In this document: piece by piece, positions 48,534-59,078 of the stretch
How the letters are laid out: each line of letters opens with the position of its first letter
Position numbering within the stretch: the first letter of the stretch is position 1
Assembly (NCBI GenBank): GCA_047528275.1
Contig: CP180023.1
Location: 1 to 64,000 of the forward strand
DNA length: 64,000 bases
Reading direction: 5' to 3'
From: G039954875 sp047528275
GTDB taxonomy: Bacteria > Bacteroidota > Bacteroidia > Flavobacteriales > Blattabacteriaceae
Notes under the pieces: model-generated
Told to the model about the DNA's origin: nothing
What the model saw: the letters and a program-made list of their open reading frames with translations, nothing else
The model's database searches: none
Program-made: the position numbers and the translations under genes

Positions 48534-51500
48534 AAACGCTCCTTTTTTTGGATGAACACCCCCACTTGATGACCTTCGAGATCCAATACCGTTCCGTTTT
48601 TCATAGCTTTTCCTAAAAACAAGTCCAAAGCAAGAGTTTCTTCACAAATATAGTTCTTATTCTTTTCCACGGCCCGCTGCAGCGCCAAAGGACCATCGAT
48701 ACGTACAACGATCTTGTCCGTAACTTCAAAACCTTGCTGTTTTCTCAAATGTTGTATCCGATTGACTAGGCTTCTGGCTAAACCTTCTTGTTGTAGGGTT
48801 TCTGTTAAGTGTATATCCAAAGCTACGATCAAACCATTAGAAGAGGCTATTGACCAACCTTTGATATCTTTGGTAGTGATCTCGACTTCTTCCAAAGCAA
48901 TGTACACCCTCTCATCCCCTATAGAAAATATATATCCTCCCTCCTGCTCGATCTGATGAATGTCTTCTTGTGTAAAACGTCCCATGGCTTGAGCGAGTTG
49001 TTTAATCCCTTTCCCTAGCTTGGGGCCCAAAATTTTATAACCAGGTTTGATATGCTTAACCAAAATGGCCGAAGCTTGATCAGGACTCAAAAGCTCGATC
49101 TTCTTGACATTGACTTCTTGGGCAATCCACTGGAATACAGTTTTCAGGCGGACACGTACAGCATCATTTTCAGCCAAGATCATCAACTTTTGTAAGGGCT
49201 GCCGAACCCTGATGTTCTCCTTTTTCCTTAGGGAAAACACCATAGAGGTAATCTGTTGAGTCAGACGAACACGCTTACCCAATTCTTGGTCGATAGTAGC
49301 AATATCGTACTTGGGGAAATAAGCTAAATGAACACTCTCAAAACCTTCCTTTTTCGTAGGATAATCTAAGTCTTGATAAAGCCGATCCATGAAAAACGGT
49401 GCAATGGGAGCCGCTAATTTGGCTATGGTAAACAAACAGGTGTACAAGGTCTGATAAGCTGCAATCTTGTCCTTGGTATAGTCCCCTTTCCAAAAGCGAC
49501 GACGGCAAAGACGTACATACCAGTTACTCAAGTCGTCTGTAACAAAATCTGCTATGGAACGTGCGGCCCGAGTAGAATTATAATTAGCATAATAGTCATC
49601 GACCTGTCTGATAAGGTTATGCAATTCTGAGAGGATCCAACGATCGAGCTCAGTACGGTTTTGAAGAGGAATGTCTGCTTCCTTATATCGAAAACCATCT
49701 ACATTGGCATACAACGCGAAAAAAGCATAAATATTGTATAACGTACCGAAGTATTTTCGTTTCACTTCATCGATACCTTCTACATCAAATCTGAGATTTT
49801 CCCAAGGCTGAGCATTAGCTATCATATACCAACGTGTAGAATCAGAACCATAGGTTTCCAATATTTCAAAAGGATTCACAGTATTACCTTTGTTTTTGGA
49901 CATCTTTTGTCCGGACTTATCTAAGACCAACCCATTGGATATCACATTTCTAAATGCGAATGAATCAAACAACATACAAGCAATAGCATGCAACGTATAA
50001 AACCATCCTCTAGTTTGATCTACACCTTCGGCAATGAAATCGGCCGGAAAAGTCTGCCTTTGATCGACGAGTTCCTTATTTTCAAAAGGGTAATGTAAAG
50101 CAGCATAAGGCATGGCCCCCGAATCGAACCAGACATCTATCAGATCGGCTTCTCGTTTCATAGGCCGACCTGATGGAGAAACCAAGATGATCTGGTCTAT
50201 CACGTGCTTGTGCAAATCGATTCGTTGATAATTCTCCGGACTCATATCACCCACGACGAAGTCCTTAAATGGGTTTTCTATCATGAACCCTTTTCGAACA
50301 GCCTTTTCGATCTCGACGATCAATTCCTCTACAGATCCAATGATGCATTCCTCATCACCTTCTTCAGTACGCCAGATCGGTAGAGGCACACCCCAATATC
50401 TCGAGCGAGACAGATTCCAATCATTGAGATTTTCCAACCAATGGCCAAAACGTCCTTTTCCCTTGGCTTTGGGGATCCAACGAATCGCCTTGAATAAGGC
50501 GATCATCCGCTCTTTAACCGCTGTGGTCTTGATGAACCAGGAATCCAACGGATAATACAAAATAGGTTTTTCTGTTCGCCAGCAATGGGGATAAGTATGA
50601 GTGTATTTTTTAATTTTAAAAGCTTTGTTTTCAGCCTTCAGCAGGATAGCGATCTCTAGATCTCCCGAACGCTCTGGAGCTTGATCTTTTTTATAATATT
50701 CGTTCCTAACGTATTGACCAGCAAAATCTTTAGGAAGTATCTTGATGAATCGTCCTTGCAAATCGACCAACGGAACGGGACGGCCAACTTCATCCAATAC
50801 CAACATGGGCGGTACACCATACTGCTTGGCTACAATAGCATCATCCGAACCAAAAGTAGGAGCTGTGTGAACAATGCCAGTTCCTTCGGTTATGGTAATA
50901 AAATCGCCCGAGATGACCTGAAAAGCATTTTCAACTGCTTGATAAGGCAAGGCCCAAGGTAACAACTGCTCATAACGACTCCCGATAAGCTCCTTCCCTT
51001 TGAATGCCTGCATAACGAAATAAGGAATTTTTTTATCAGTCTTCTGAAATCTTTTCCATTCAGTTTCCTCCACCACAGGGAAATATTTATCCGAAAACAG
51101 TTTACCAACGAGATCTCGAGCCAAGACAACCCACATTGGTGAGAAAGTATATTGATTGTATGTGGATACTACGACGTACTCAATATCAGTCCCTACAGTC
51201 AAAGCAGTATTGGCAGGCAGTGTCCAAGGAGTGGTGGTCCAGGCTAGGAAATACACATCTCCTGGGATCGTTTGAAATATTTGAGGAAGGGTCTCTTTTT
51301 TGGCTTTAAATTGGGCCACGATGGTCGTATCGGTAATATCTTTATAAGCTCCGGGTAAGTTTAACTCATGAGAACTCAATCCGGTACCCGCCGCTGGAGA
51401 ATAGGGCTGTATGGTATACCCTTTATAAAGCCAACCTTTTTGATATAAGCGTTTCAACAGCCACCAGAGGCTTTCCATGTACTTAGCTTCATAAGTGATA

Positions 51501-51949
51501 TAAGGATTATCCAAATCTACCCAAAAACCAATCCGATCAGTTAGTTCGTTCCAAGCCTCGGTATAGCGCATGACTGAAGATCTACAAGCCTCGTTGTAAT
51601 CCGCTACGCTGATCTTCTGTCCGATATCTTCTTTAGTGATACCTAGCTCTTTTTCGACACCTAACTCAATAGGTAGACCATGTGTGTCCCAGCCTGCTTT
51701 ACGTTTGACTTGTTTACCCTTCAGAGTATGATAGCGACAAAAGATATCCTTAATCGTCCTGGACATGACATGGTGTATCCCCGGCATACCATTGGCAGAA
51801 GGCGGACCTTCATAAAAAATATAAGAGGGATTTCCTTTACGAGAATGAATGCTTTTTTGAAATATGTCGTTTTTTTCCCAATACTTCCTAATCTCATCCG
51901 TAAGGGACTTAAAGTCCAATTGTTTGTATTCCCTGAATGATTCCGACAT
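48530..51949 (-). CDS. ileS: Isoleucyl-tRNA synthetase
   Basis: IleS charges tRNA-Ile with isoleucine. The 1139-residue protein has normal length for the Bacteroidota/eukaryote-like branch. The class I signature is in GPPSANGMPGIHHVMSRTIKD near residue 55. The editing domain follows (WTTTPWTLPANTAL, TGIVHTAPTFGSDD), and the KMSKS loop is KSGQKMSKNKGN near residue 685. The C-terminal tRNA-binding region is complete. It is first in the ileS-dksA-lspA transcript. The 3.4-kb frame is intact, which argues that the breaks in neighbouring genes are real and not general sequence errors. Confidence 0.96.
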   Translation of the reverse strand: MSESFREYKQLDFKSLTDEIRKYWEKNDIFQKSIHSRKGNPSYIFYEGPPSANGMPGIHHVMSRTIKDIFCRYHTLKGKQVKRKAGWDTHGLPIELGVEKELGITKEDIGQKISVADYNEACRSSVMRYTEAWNELTDRIGFWVDLDNPYITYEAKYMESLWWLLKRLYQKGWLYKGYTIQPYSPAAGTGLSSHELNLPGAYKDITDTTIVAQFKAKKETLPQIFQTIPGDVYFLAWTTTPWTLPANTALTVGTDIEYVVVSTYNQYTFSPMWVVLARDLVGKLFSDKYFPVVEETEWKRFQKTDKKIPYFVMQAFKGKELIGSRYEQLLPWALPYQAVENAFQVISGDFITITEGTGIVHTAPTFGSDDAIVAKQYGVPPMLVLDEVGRPVPLVDLQGRFIKILPKDFAGQYVRNEYYKKDQAPERSGDLEIAILLKAENKAFKIKKYTHTYPHCWRTEKPILYYPLDSWFIKTTAVKERMIALFKAIRWIPKAKGKGRFGHWLENLNDWNLSRSRYWGVPLPIWRTEEGDEECIIGSVEELIVEIEKAVRKGFMIENPFKDFVVGDMSPENYQRIDLHKHVIDQIILVSPSGRPMKREADLIDVWFDSGAMPYAALHYPFENKELVDQRQTFPADFIAEGVDQTRGWFYTLHAIACMLFDSFAFRNVISNGLVLDKSGQKMSKNKGNTVNPFEILETYGSDSTRWYMIANAQPWENLRFDVEGIDEVKRKYFGTLYNIYAFFALYANVDGFRYKEADIPLQNRTELDRWILSELHNLIRQVDDYYANYNSTRAARSIADFVTDDLSNWYVRLCRRRFWKGDYTKDKIAAYQTLYTCLFTIAKLAAPIAPFFMDRLYQDLDYPTKKEGFESVHLAYFPKYDIATIDQELGKRVRLTQQITSMVFSLRKKENIRVRQPLQKLMILAENDAVRVRLKTVFQWIAQEVNVKKIELLSPDQASAILVKHIKPGYKILGPKLGKGIKQLAQAMGRFTQEDIHQIEQEGGYIFSIGDERVYIALEEVEITTKDIKGWSIASSNGLIVALDIHLTETLQQEGLARSLVNRIQHLRKQQGFEVTDKIVVRIDGPLALQRAVEKNKNYICEETLALDLFLGKAMKNGTVLDLEGHQVGVFIQKKERL

Positions 51950-52076
51950 GATATATCAAAAAGAAGCATTGAACAAAAGCAGCTTGAGCCTATAGAGTTT
52001 AATAGAAATGATCATATGAGTTGCTAGTAATCAACCTCGTAAAGAATAATAAAACCACCTCTTAACCTCTAAAAAG

Positions 52077-52150
52077 CTCCCCAGGCTGGGCTTGAACCAG
52101 CGACCCCCTGATTAACAGTCAGGTGCTCTAACCAACTGAGCTACTGAGGA
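52077..52150 (-). tRNA. tRNA-Asn (GTT anticodon)
   Basis: On the minus strand a full cloverleaf can be drawn. The acceptor stem TCCTCAG pairs with CTGGGGA (one G-T pair), with discriminator G at 52077. The D arm is AGCTCAGTTGGTTAGAGCA-like, the anticodon stem-loop is CTGAC-TGTTAAT-with anticodon GTT, and the T arm carries GGTTCAAGCC. CCA is not encoded. GTT reads AAC/AAU (Asn). It is also one of the four tRNAs normally modified by queuosine, so the broken queG bears on it. Confidence 0.95.
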
Positions 52151-52176
52151 TCATATAAAACTTATAACGACGGATG

Positions 52177-52184
52177 CAAAGATA
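52177..52184 (-). promoter_or_regulatory. -7 element of tRNA-Asn
   Basis: TATCTTTG on the minus strand matches TAnnTTTG perfectly, 26 bases upstream of the mature tRNA 5' end. No convincing TTG is found at the right distance upstream. Confidence 0.45.
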
Positions 52185-52306
52185 CCATTTTGTTGGATTT
52201 TATCATATGAGAAAAATCGTCGTCAAAATTTTTTAAGAAAAAGTTTCTCATTTTATTAGACTTCAAACGAACAAAAATTCAATAGCTTCGTCACAAAAAG
52301 TCAATC

Positions 52307-52693
52307 ATGAAATCATTTGTTTTGATGTTTTCTGCCATCTCGGGTAGCCTGTCCATTGTCTTAGGGGCCTTCGGCGCACATGCTTTGAAAAAGATCTTAC
52401 CCGACGAAAAATTGCTTAGTTTTGAGAATGGAGTTTGTTATCAAATGTATCAAACTTTGGCCCTATTGACCCTTGGACTATTTTTGAACATTCAAAACAA
52501 CTTAGAAAAATGGTCTCTCGGATGTATAATGCTCGGGGTTTTTCTTTTTTCTGGGAGTATTTATATACTCTCTCTCGGGGGCCATTTGGGATGGAATGTG
52601 AGATTTTTGGGCTTAGTGACACCTCTTGGAGGACTATTAATAATCATTGGATGGGCTCTATTGGCCATCGTATTTGCTAAGATGCACTTTTGA
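52307..52693 (+). CDS. DUF423 small membrane protein
   Basis: The 128-residue protein has four hydrophobic helices. It has the DUF423 (TMEM256-like) signature at the start: SGSLSIVLGAFGAHALKKIL, then FENGVCYQMYQTLALL, and a glycine-rich TPLGGLLIIIGWALLA at the end. Function is unknown; members are conserved inner-membrane proteins. It stands alone, divergent from the tRNA and convergent with a dead permease. Confidence 0.88.
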   Translation: MKSFVLMFSAISGSLSIVLGAFGAHALKKILPDEKLLSFENGVCYQMYQTLALLTLGLFLNIQNNLEKWSLGCIMLGVFLFSGSIYILSLGGHLGWNVRFLGLVTPLGGLLIIIGWALLAIVFAKMHF

Positions 52694-53745
52694 CGACATA
52701 CATCGCATTGCACCAAGAATTCCCAAGCATCATAAAAACCAAGACAAGCAACATGATCAGTCCCATAGGGATCAGAGCAAGCTGAGCATTACATAGGATG
52801 AAATGCGGATAATGCTTCTTAATGATGCTCTCCTAAGAAGTCGAGGAGGTTGTGCATCGATACCTAGAAAGCTCAAACCACTTTCGATCAAAATAGCAGC
52901 TGCAAATTTCGCAGCCGAGACCACTGTCACATCCTCCAAATATTTGGAAATAAGTACTTAAAGATGTTCCGCACATCGTTATACCCAAGTACTCTAACGA
53001 CTGTACGAATTCTTTTTGATACAAACTAAAGAATTGACCTCGAACGATACGGCAACTTTTACTCACATAGTAAGCCCTACGTAATGAATATTTGCACAAA
53101 ACCTTTACCTAGGACTAAAATGATTGACATGAGCAGGAGGAATGGTGGAATAGAGTAAAAAATATTGACCAACCACATGATGACTGCATCTACTGTACAC
53201 ACTGTAATAACCCGCTATTGCTCTCAAGTGGATCTACGACAACTGAGGTCAATACAGAAACAAATTCAAGAAAAAAGGATACCCTTGTACCAATAATAAG
53301 CCGAGTAAGGAAATCCCAACTATATTTATCTCTACCTAGAGGATAGGTATTGGTATAAACAAATTTTGAAATACTTCTTGCTTAGAGATCCCCAACCGAT
53401 GCAATTTTTTCAAGGAAACCGATATGGTTTGATTTGTGATATTCTCGTCGAGGTAAAGGATATAAACGATTTGATCGGTTTTTAGATGGTATTCAAGTTT
53501 TATTACAGTTACTTATTCAGTTTTTACAGGTTGACCAAAAAAATAAACCGTAGAACTAGTGAGATTTTTCTGAAGAGCTTTCTATAGGAATTTCTAAAAC
53601 ATTTGTAGAAAAATCAATAGCTTTATAAGACAGTATCAGATCTATACGATTGGCATCCTGAGGTGGTATCTCAGGACGATGAGATATCCAAATACGAACA
53701 AACACACTTCATCACCGAGACGATCACTGAGGAATGAATGCTAAA
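52694..53745 (-). pseudogene. Oligopeptide ABC transporter permease (OppC/DppC type), decayed
   Basis: Minus-strand pieces in shifting frames match the DppC/OppC inner-membrane permease. YPLGRDKYSWDFLTRLIIGTRVSFFLEFV lies at about 53320-53235 (family: LGTDxxGRDxLSRLIxGxRxSL), then AIAGYY. IVRGQFFSLYQKEFVQSLEYLG at about 53045-52980 is the EAA-type cytoplasmic loop that docks the ATPase. AANFAAAILIESGLSFLG-like residues are at about 52920, followed by PSW and a final helix. Stops and shifts occur throughout. The intact POT-family peptide transporter at the window end may cover peptide uptake. Confidence 0.75.
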
Positions 53746-53754
53746 GAATTTTTG

Positions 53755-53774
53755 AAAAATCGCCGGAGGGCGAT
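53755..53774 (-). terminator. Rho-independent terminator of ctp
   Basis: On the minus strand ATCGCC and GGCGAT form a 6-bp GC-rich stem with a 4-base loop (CTCC), followed by TTTTT. It lies 34 bases after the ctp stop. Confidence 0.72.
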
Positions 53775-53808
53775 CTGTATTAATAAGTCCTAACTTTTAT
53801 ACATCATT

Positions 53809-55971
53809 CTAACGTAAATCTCTCAATATGCGAACAGCCTCTTCGATGTATATATCCTTGGTGATATTTTTATACCATTCTTTTTTGCTTTCTTGAAAGA
53901 GACTATCTTGCTTCAATGAAGGATTCTCAGTAAAAGTAGAAGAGATCAATAGATCGTTTGAATAATTTTTGAAATGATTATATTTTTTATTTTGATCTTC
54001 TCTTCTCTTTTTTTCTGCCTTGAATTTTTTCCAATTCAAAGAGACAGACTTTTCTTTTTCACGTTGCCCTAATATCTGTGCTATTTCATCGAGTAATTGT
54101 ACATTGTGATCTGCCTTTATCCGAGCGTTGCTCTTGTATTTGATCTGTTCGAGATCAACTGGACTTTTCCAAGTCTTATAAGGAATAGGTGGTATACTAT
54201 CCCAGGGAAGCGGATTGTCTTGATCTTTTTCTCCAAATTTGATATAGGTATACCTACTGGGGATGATCACATCGGCATTTACTCCTTTTAATTGGGTAGA
54301 GCTCCCGTTGATACGATAAAACTTACTGGTGGTAAATTTCAATGCCCCCAGTTCTTTACCTGAAACAACAAACCGATTCAATGGATAAAAAGTCTGTATA
54401 GTGCCTTTTCCAAAGGTCTGACGGGCACCAAGAACAAGGCCTCTTTTGTAGTCTTCTATAGCTGCAGCCAGGATTTCCGAAGCGGAAGCTGATAATTCGT
54501 TGACCAAGATGGTCAAAGGACCTTCCCAGATCGCTTCAGAATCTTTGTATTTCAATATTTCTTTTTTTCCATCACTGCTTTTCACTTGCACTACTGGACC
54601 TTTCCCTACAAATAATCCTGTGATATCTACCACAGTTTCTAAAGAACCACCACCGTTATTTCTTAAATCGAGGATAAGTCCTTGAATGTTTTCTTTCTTC
54701 AGTATTTCGAGTTGTTGCCTGATGTCTGTAGCAGCGTTTCTTGCTTTTTTATTGTTAGGATTGAAATAAAACTCTGGCAGATAGATCAGGCCATATTTAC
54801 CCTTACCTTTATCCAAAAGGATGGCGCTTTTGGCAAAAACTTCTTCCTGTTCGATCAAGTCGCGTACCAAGGTGATCTCTTGCATGGTACCATCTTTCTT
54901 TTGAATAGTTAAGCGTACTTTGGTACCTTTCATACCCCGTATGAGACGGATGGAATTATCTAGTAACATTCCGATGATGTTTTTACTTTCTTTATCATTA
55001 TTTTGTGCTATCTTAATGATTTTATCACCTACCTCGATTTTTTTACTCTTCCAGGCTGGTCCTCCTACGATCAATTTAACGATGGTAGCATAGCCTTTTT
55101 GGTCTTGCAATTGGGCACCAATACCTTCGAGTTGTCCAGAAATATTTAGGTCAAAGTTTTCTTTCTCTTTGGGAGAGAAATAATTGGTATGCGGATCATA
55201 TTGCGTCGTAATGGTATTTACATACAAGGAAAACCAGTCCGATTTTTTCCTCATCTTGAACCGCCGTAGATACTCGCTCATATTTCCTTCAACCCTTCTT
55301 CTGGCCTCTTTTTCCAAATAGGCAAAATCTTTCTTTATGAGTACACAGGGCTCCTTTTCCTTTTCTCTCTCTTTAGACACAGACCACCGATTTACTTTAA
55401 ATAATGATTTTAAAGTAACAGTGTCTTCTTTCATAGCTTCATGGGTATCCATTTCAATAAGAGTTAAGTATTTGAAGTATTTCCTCAACTGTTCTTTCCA
55501 CGCTTTCGAGTCTTTGGCATAGGATCGTTTATCTTCATCAAATTCAATGGCTTCGTCTAGACTAAAATCAAAGGGTCGACTCAATAATTGCTTATACAAA
55601 CCTTCTAACTGTGCTGTCTTTTCATAAAAACGTTCGATGGTTTGATTGAAAAAAGTGAGATCACCTTTTATAAAGGCTTCATTGAGTCGGTTTCGATAAG
55701 AGGAAAAATCCTCTATGTCGCTCTGGAGGAGATAATTTTTTTGAGGATCTAGATTTTCAAAATATTTCTTGTAGACCTTTTGAGAGAAGGCGTCATCGAT
55801 CTGAACAGGCTTCGGATGTAAGAAATAAAGTGTCTGATAGATCGTCTTCAAAACCATACTCTGATCCTCTTCACCTTTGGGAAAACAAAAACTCACCGAG
55901 AGTACCAATAGAAACAAGATAGAACCGATTAGTGCATATTTCCTACCTTTGGATCGAAGATTCTTCATCAT
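53809..55971 (-). CDS. ctp: Tail-specific (carboxy-terminal processing) protease, S41 family
   Basis: Ctp/Prc is a periplasmic serine protease that trims or degrades proteins from their C-terminus. The 720-residue protein has a signal/anchor helix (residues 12-30) and a long N-terminal domain. The PDZ domain is around residues 270-345 (GIGAQLQDQKGYATIVKLIVGGPAWKS). The S41 catalytic core has LILDLRNNGGG near residue 435, the nucleophile in NELSASASEILAAA near residue 490, and the general-base lysine in TFGKGTIQ near residue 520. A C-terminal helical region follows. It is monocistronic, with a strong terminator. It may be kept as a cell-wall quality-control protease while secreted M16 peptidases were lost. 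Confidence 0.93.
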   Translation of the reverse strand: MMKNLRSKGRKYALIGSILFLLVLSVSFCFPKGEEDQSMVLKTIYQTLYFLHPKPVQIDDAFSQKVYKKYFENLDPQKNYLLQSDIEDFSSYRNRLNEAFIKGDLTFFNQTIERFYEKTAQLEGLYKQLLSRPFDFSLDEAIEFDEDKRSYAKDSKAWKEQLRKYFKYLTLIEMDTHEAMKEDTVTLKSLFKVNRWSVSKEREKEKEPCVLIKKDFAYLEKEARRRVEGNMSEYLRRFKMRKKSDWFSLYVNTITTQYDPHTNYFSPKEKENFDLNISGQLEGIGAQLQDQKGYATIVKLIVGGPAWKSKKIEVGDKIIKIAQNNDKESKNIIGMLLDNSIRLIRGMKGTKVRLTIQKKDGTMQEITLVRDLIEQEEVFAKSAILLDKGKGKYGLIYLPEFYFNPNNKKARNAATDIRQQLEILKKENIQGLILDLRNNGGGSLETVVDITGLFVGKGPVVQVKSSDGKKEILKYKDSEAIWEGPLTILVNELSASASEILAAAIEDYKRGLVLGARQTFGKGTIQTFYPLNRFVVSGKELGALKFTTSKFYRINGSSTQLKGVNADVIIPSRYTYIKFGEKDQDNPLPWDSIPPIPYKTWKSPVDLEQIKYKSNARIKADHNVQLLDEIAQILGQREKEKSVSLNWKKFKAEKKRREDQNKKYNHFKNYSNDLLISSTFTENPSLKQDSLFQESKKEWYKNITKDIYIEEAVRILRDLR

Positions 55972-56068
55972 ATCACCTATTTATGAAACGGATCGATTTA
56001 TTATAAAAATGTCCATCGACCTGTAAAAATATAGGTACAAAGGTTTAGATTTATTCTGGAATATTAAA

Positions 56069-56839
56069 ATGAAAACAAAACCAATTATTTTGGTGACCAA
56101 CGATGATGGGATTATCGCACCAGGGATTCGAGCGCTCATCCGCATGATGAATACCATTGGAAACGTCTACGTCGTAGCACCTGACAAACCTCAATCAGGC
56201 ATGGGGCATGCTATCACCGTCGAGATCCCCTTGCATGGGGAGTCCGTAGAGATCGATCAGGGACCTCAACAAGAATGGCAATGCTCAGGAACACCGGTAG
56301 ACTGTATCAAATTGGCTATTGGCCAGATCCTCCCCAAAAGACCAGACATCTGCGTATCAGGTATCAATCACGGATCAAATGCTTCGGTTAATGTGATCTA
56401 CTCGGGTACCATGTCTGCTGCTGTAGAAGCAGCGATCGAAGGTATACCAGCTATAGGCTTTTCACTGTTAGATTTCTCCTGGGAAGCGGACTTCAAACCA
56501 GCCCAAAAATACGTGTGCCAGATTGTGCAAAAAATCCTTGAAAAAGGGCTTCCGAAAGATGTTAGCCTCAATGTAAACATCCCAAAAATCAAAGAAAAAG
56601 AGATCAAAGGAATCAAAATATGCCGACAGGCCAAAGCACGATGGAAAGAGAATTTCGACAAACGCCTCGACCCCAAAGGCAGAACATACTATTGGCTCAC
56701 GGGTGAATTTGTTAACCTTGACCAAAAAGAGGATACCGACGAATGGGCTCTAGCCAACAGATATATCTCCGTAGTACCTATACAATTCGACCTGACAGCC
56801 CATGCATCCATCCAAACGTTGAAATCCTTGGAGTTATAA
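56069..56839 (+). CDS. surE: 5'/3'-nucleotidase SurE
   Basis: SurE dephosphorylates nucleoside 5'- and 3'-monophosphates and helps stationary-phase survival. The 256-residue protein has the metal-binding VTNDDGIIAPGIRAL near the start (Asp12, Asp13), then APDKPQSGMGHAIT, CSGTPVDCIKLAI, and SGINHGSNASVNVIYSGTMSAA with the conserved Asn near residue 96. The length is normal. It is divergent from ctp, with about 97 bases between the starts. Confidence 0.95.
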   Translation: MKTKPIILVTNDDGIIAPGIRALIRMMNTIGNVYVVAPDKPQSGMGHAITVEIPLHGESVEIDQGPQQEWQCSGTPVDCIKLAIGQILPKRPDICVSGINHGSNASVNVIYSGTMSAAVEAAIEGIPAIGFSLLDFSWEADFKPAQKYVCQIVQKILEKGLPKDVSLNVNIPKIKEKEIKGIKICRQAKARWKENFDKRLDPKGRTYYWLTGEFVNLDQKEDTDEWALANRYISVVPIQFDLTAHASIQTLKSLEL

Positions 56840-56889
56840 GCCAAAATAAATACAATCTCATTCAGCTACTATGAAACTTCCGAGCAAAG

Positions 56890-57860
56890 AGCCAGTATCA
56901 TTTTTCAAGCGTATAGGTAAGTCCTATGCCCATGTTTTCTTTGAGCTGTGTCCTTTTGATTTGATTTTCATCATAAAGTATATCAAGCCAAAGCTGAGGC
57001 GAAAGGATTTTTTTTGATCTGCATATCTAAGATCTCGGAATAAGCTATATATGTTTTGCGGTTTCCGCAAATAATTAAAAAGATGCTCAGACTATTATCT
57101 AAAGAATACATTCTGAACCAATTATATCTTGTAACGCACCCAAGATAAGCGCCCAATTCATAATGAAAAACGCCCCCTGATCTATTCCATAGGAACCTAA
57201 TCCACCGCCGATTATCTACCCCTCTTCACCATAAGTGGTGAAGATGTCCTTATCTATGAAAAAGATCATCCTCGAAGTCAACAGATGGATATTCACAATG
57301 AGAGGATTATTAGGTCAATAATTCACTTCAAAAATTATCAAAAATAAGCCGGAGACATAAAATTGGAGATCTTCCACAGCGGCGTTTTTGGTGTAATCAT
57401 AGCCTTTCCAAAACTGGTTCCTGAAATCCAATCGAGAGGGATAGTACCAATTTTCCTTAAACCGATATTCATAGACAGGATTCACGTCAATGATGTCCTC
57501 AATCTTTTTAGCTCTCTTTTTGTTTTCAGCGCGTATTCCACAGCCGAAAATCACACGGATGTCCCAAATATGCTTACTACGAATGAAATCCAGATCATAA
57601 TTCATCCAGACATTAAGAGCAACTGAATTTACCCCACCATCCACTCAATTACTAAAAAACCTCTGGTTTAACAATAAAATGTGTATCCATTGTAACATCA
57701 ACCCTCTTTACGCTCAAAGATCTTGATCTATTTGGCCATACGGAAACTTTCATAATTCAATAAAGAATTTTTCTTAGGATCCATTTGAGCCACACCGATC
57801 CCATACAAGACCAGCAACAGAACCAGCCAATAAATAAACTTTTTTTATACAATTTTATTT
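56890..57860 (-). pseudogene. DUF3078 protein, decayed
   Basis: On the minus strand a signal peptide (IYWLVLLLVLYGIGVAQMDPKK, about 57845-57775) is followed, across several frames, by the DUF3078 pattern of Bacteroidota outer-membrane beta-barrel-like proteins. An open piece 57644-57315 reads NYDLDFIRSKHIWDIRVIFGCGIRAE, then RFKENWYYPSRLDFRNQFWKGYDY. Further pieces are IDKDIFTTYGEEG (about 57265), FHYELGAYLG (about 57160), LDMQIKKNPFASAL (about 57040) and the family ending TQLKENMGIGLTYTLEK (about 56960-56910). Shifts and stops break it at least four times. Function of the family is unknown. Confidence 0.72.
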
Positions 57861-57891
57861 TTCAAATGAACGCGAATTTATAAAATATGGT

Positions 57892-58962
57892 TTATAGTTT
57901 AAAAACAACTTTTTCACTCAGCCAAATCTTACACCAATTGGATAAAGCTGTCACCCATGCTTCTTGAATATTCAAGCAGGGTATATAGGTAAAGAACTCA
58001 CCACCAGATCGTAAAAAAATATCCCTCCCACCCATAGCAAGCTCTTCAAGTGTTTCCAAACAATCGGTTGTAAAAGATGGTGCTACCACAGCAAGATTTT
58101 TTACCCCAGATTTACCCAATACTTCTAGCGTCTTGTCCGTATAAGGTTTGAGCCAAGGATCATTACCCAAACGAGACTGAAAAGAAATAGAGTACTGACC
58201 CAAAGGCAAACCATACCATTCCGCAGTTCTCCGAGTCGTCTCATAACACTGATAACGATAACACCTGCTATGGGATTCAGACATCGATCGGAAACAGCAA
58301 TCATTGATCCTACAATGACCCGCCAGATCTGTTTCGTAAATATGCCGTTTGGGTACGCCATGGTAAGAAAACAACAGATGATCTACCCCTTGAGTCAATC
58401 CCAAAGCGATGCTTTCACCCAAAGCACTGATATAGTTACGAAATTGGAAAAAAGGAGGAAAAAAGACTACCTTCATATCCTTGAAATGCCTCCTCCCTAC
58501 CCGAAAGGTTTTGACCATTACACTCTCAGATGTACTCATCGCAAACTGTGGATAAAGAGGGAAGACCAATACCTCGCGGACTTGCTGCATATAAAGCTCC
58601 TCCAAACCCGATAGTATCGAAGGATGCCCATAACGCATACCCAAGGAAACGGGTACGGACAAACGTTCAGAAATTGCTCTCTTCAATTGTTGGGAAATCA
58701 CAATGAGTGGTGAACCCTTCTCCCACCAGATCTTTCGGTAGGCTTCAGCCGAAAACTTAGGCCGTTTGGGTAATATCAAAACTTCGACGATAAATTTTCG
58801 CATTAAATAAGACGCATCAATCACTCGTTTGTCAGATAAAAATTCTCGGAGGTACCGACGAACATCCGGCACTGAAGGTGAATCTGGGGAACCTATATTT
58901 ACCAATAAGATCCCTTTTTTCACCAACTCGATATTTTTCTTTGAATCCAGCATCAAAGGCAA
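57892..58962 (-). CDS. hemH: Ferrochelatase
   Basis: HemH inserts iron into protoporphyrin IX, the last step of heme synthesis. The 356-residue protein has ILLVNIGSPDSPSVPDVRRYLREFLSDKRVID at the start, IWWEKGSPL, and MRYGHPSI near residue 110. LVFPLYPQFAMSTSESV is near residue 135, and the catalytic histidine is in LLFSYHGVPKRHI near residue 197. ISFQSRLGNDPWLKPYT is near residue 255. No extra iron-sulfur cysteine tail is seen. It stands alone and supplies heme for the cytochromes c of the act operon. Confidence 0.95.
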   Translation of the reverse strand: MPLMLDSKKNIELVKKGILLVNIGSPDSPSVPDVRRYLREFLSDKRVIDASYLMRKFIVEVLILPKRPKFSAEAYRKIWWEKGSPLIVISQQLKRAISERLSVPVSLGMRYGHPSILSGLEELYMQQVREVLVFPLYPQFAMSTSESVMVKTFRVGRRHFKDMKVVFFPPFFQFRNYISALGESIALGLTQGVDHLLFSYHGVPKRHIYETDLAGHCRINDCCFRSMSESHSRCYRYQCYETTRRTAEWYGLPLGQYSISFQSRLGNDPWLKPYTDKTLEVLGKSGVKNLAVVAPSFTTDCLETLEELAMGGRDIFLRSGGEFFTYIPCLNIQEAWVTALSNWCKIWLSEKVVFKL

Positions 58963-59078
58963 AGATAATATACACTTTCAAATCGAAAGATACTGACTAA
59001 TAAAAATTTCCAATTGACCAATAAATCTCAAAAAGCTAAGTTGTCTAGGTAAAAAAATCCTTGTTATTTCAAATAGTT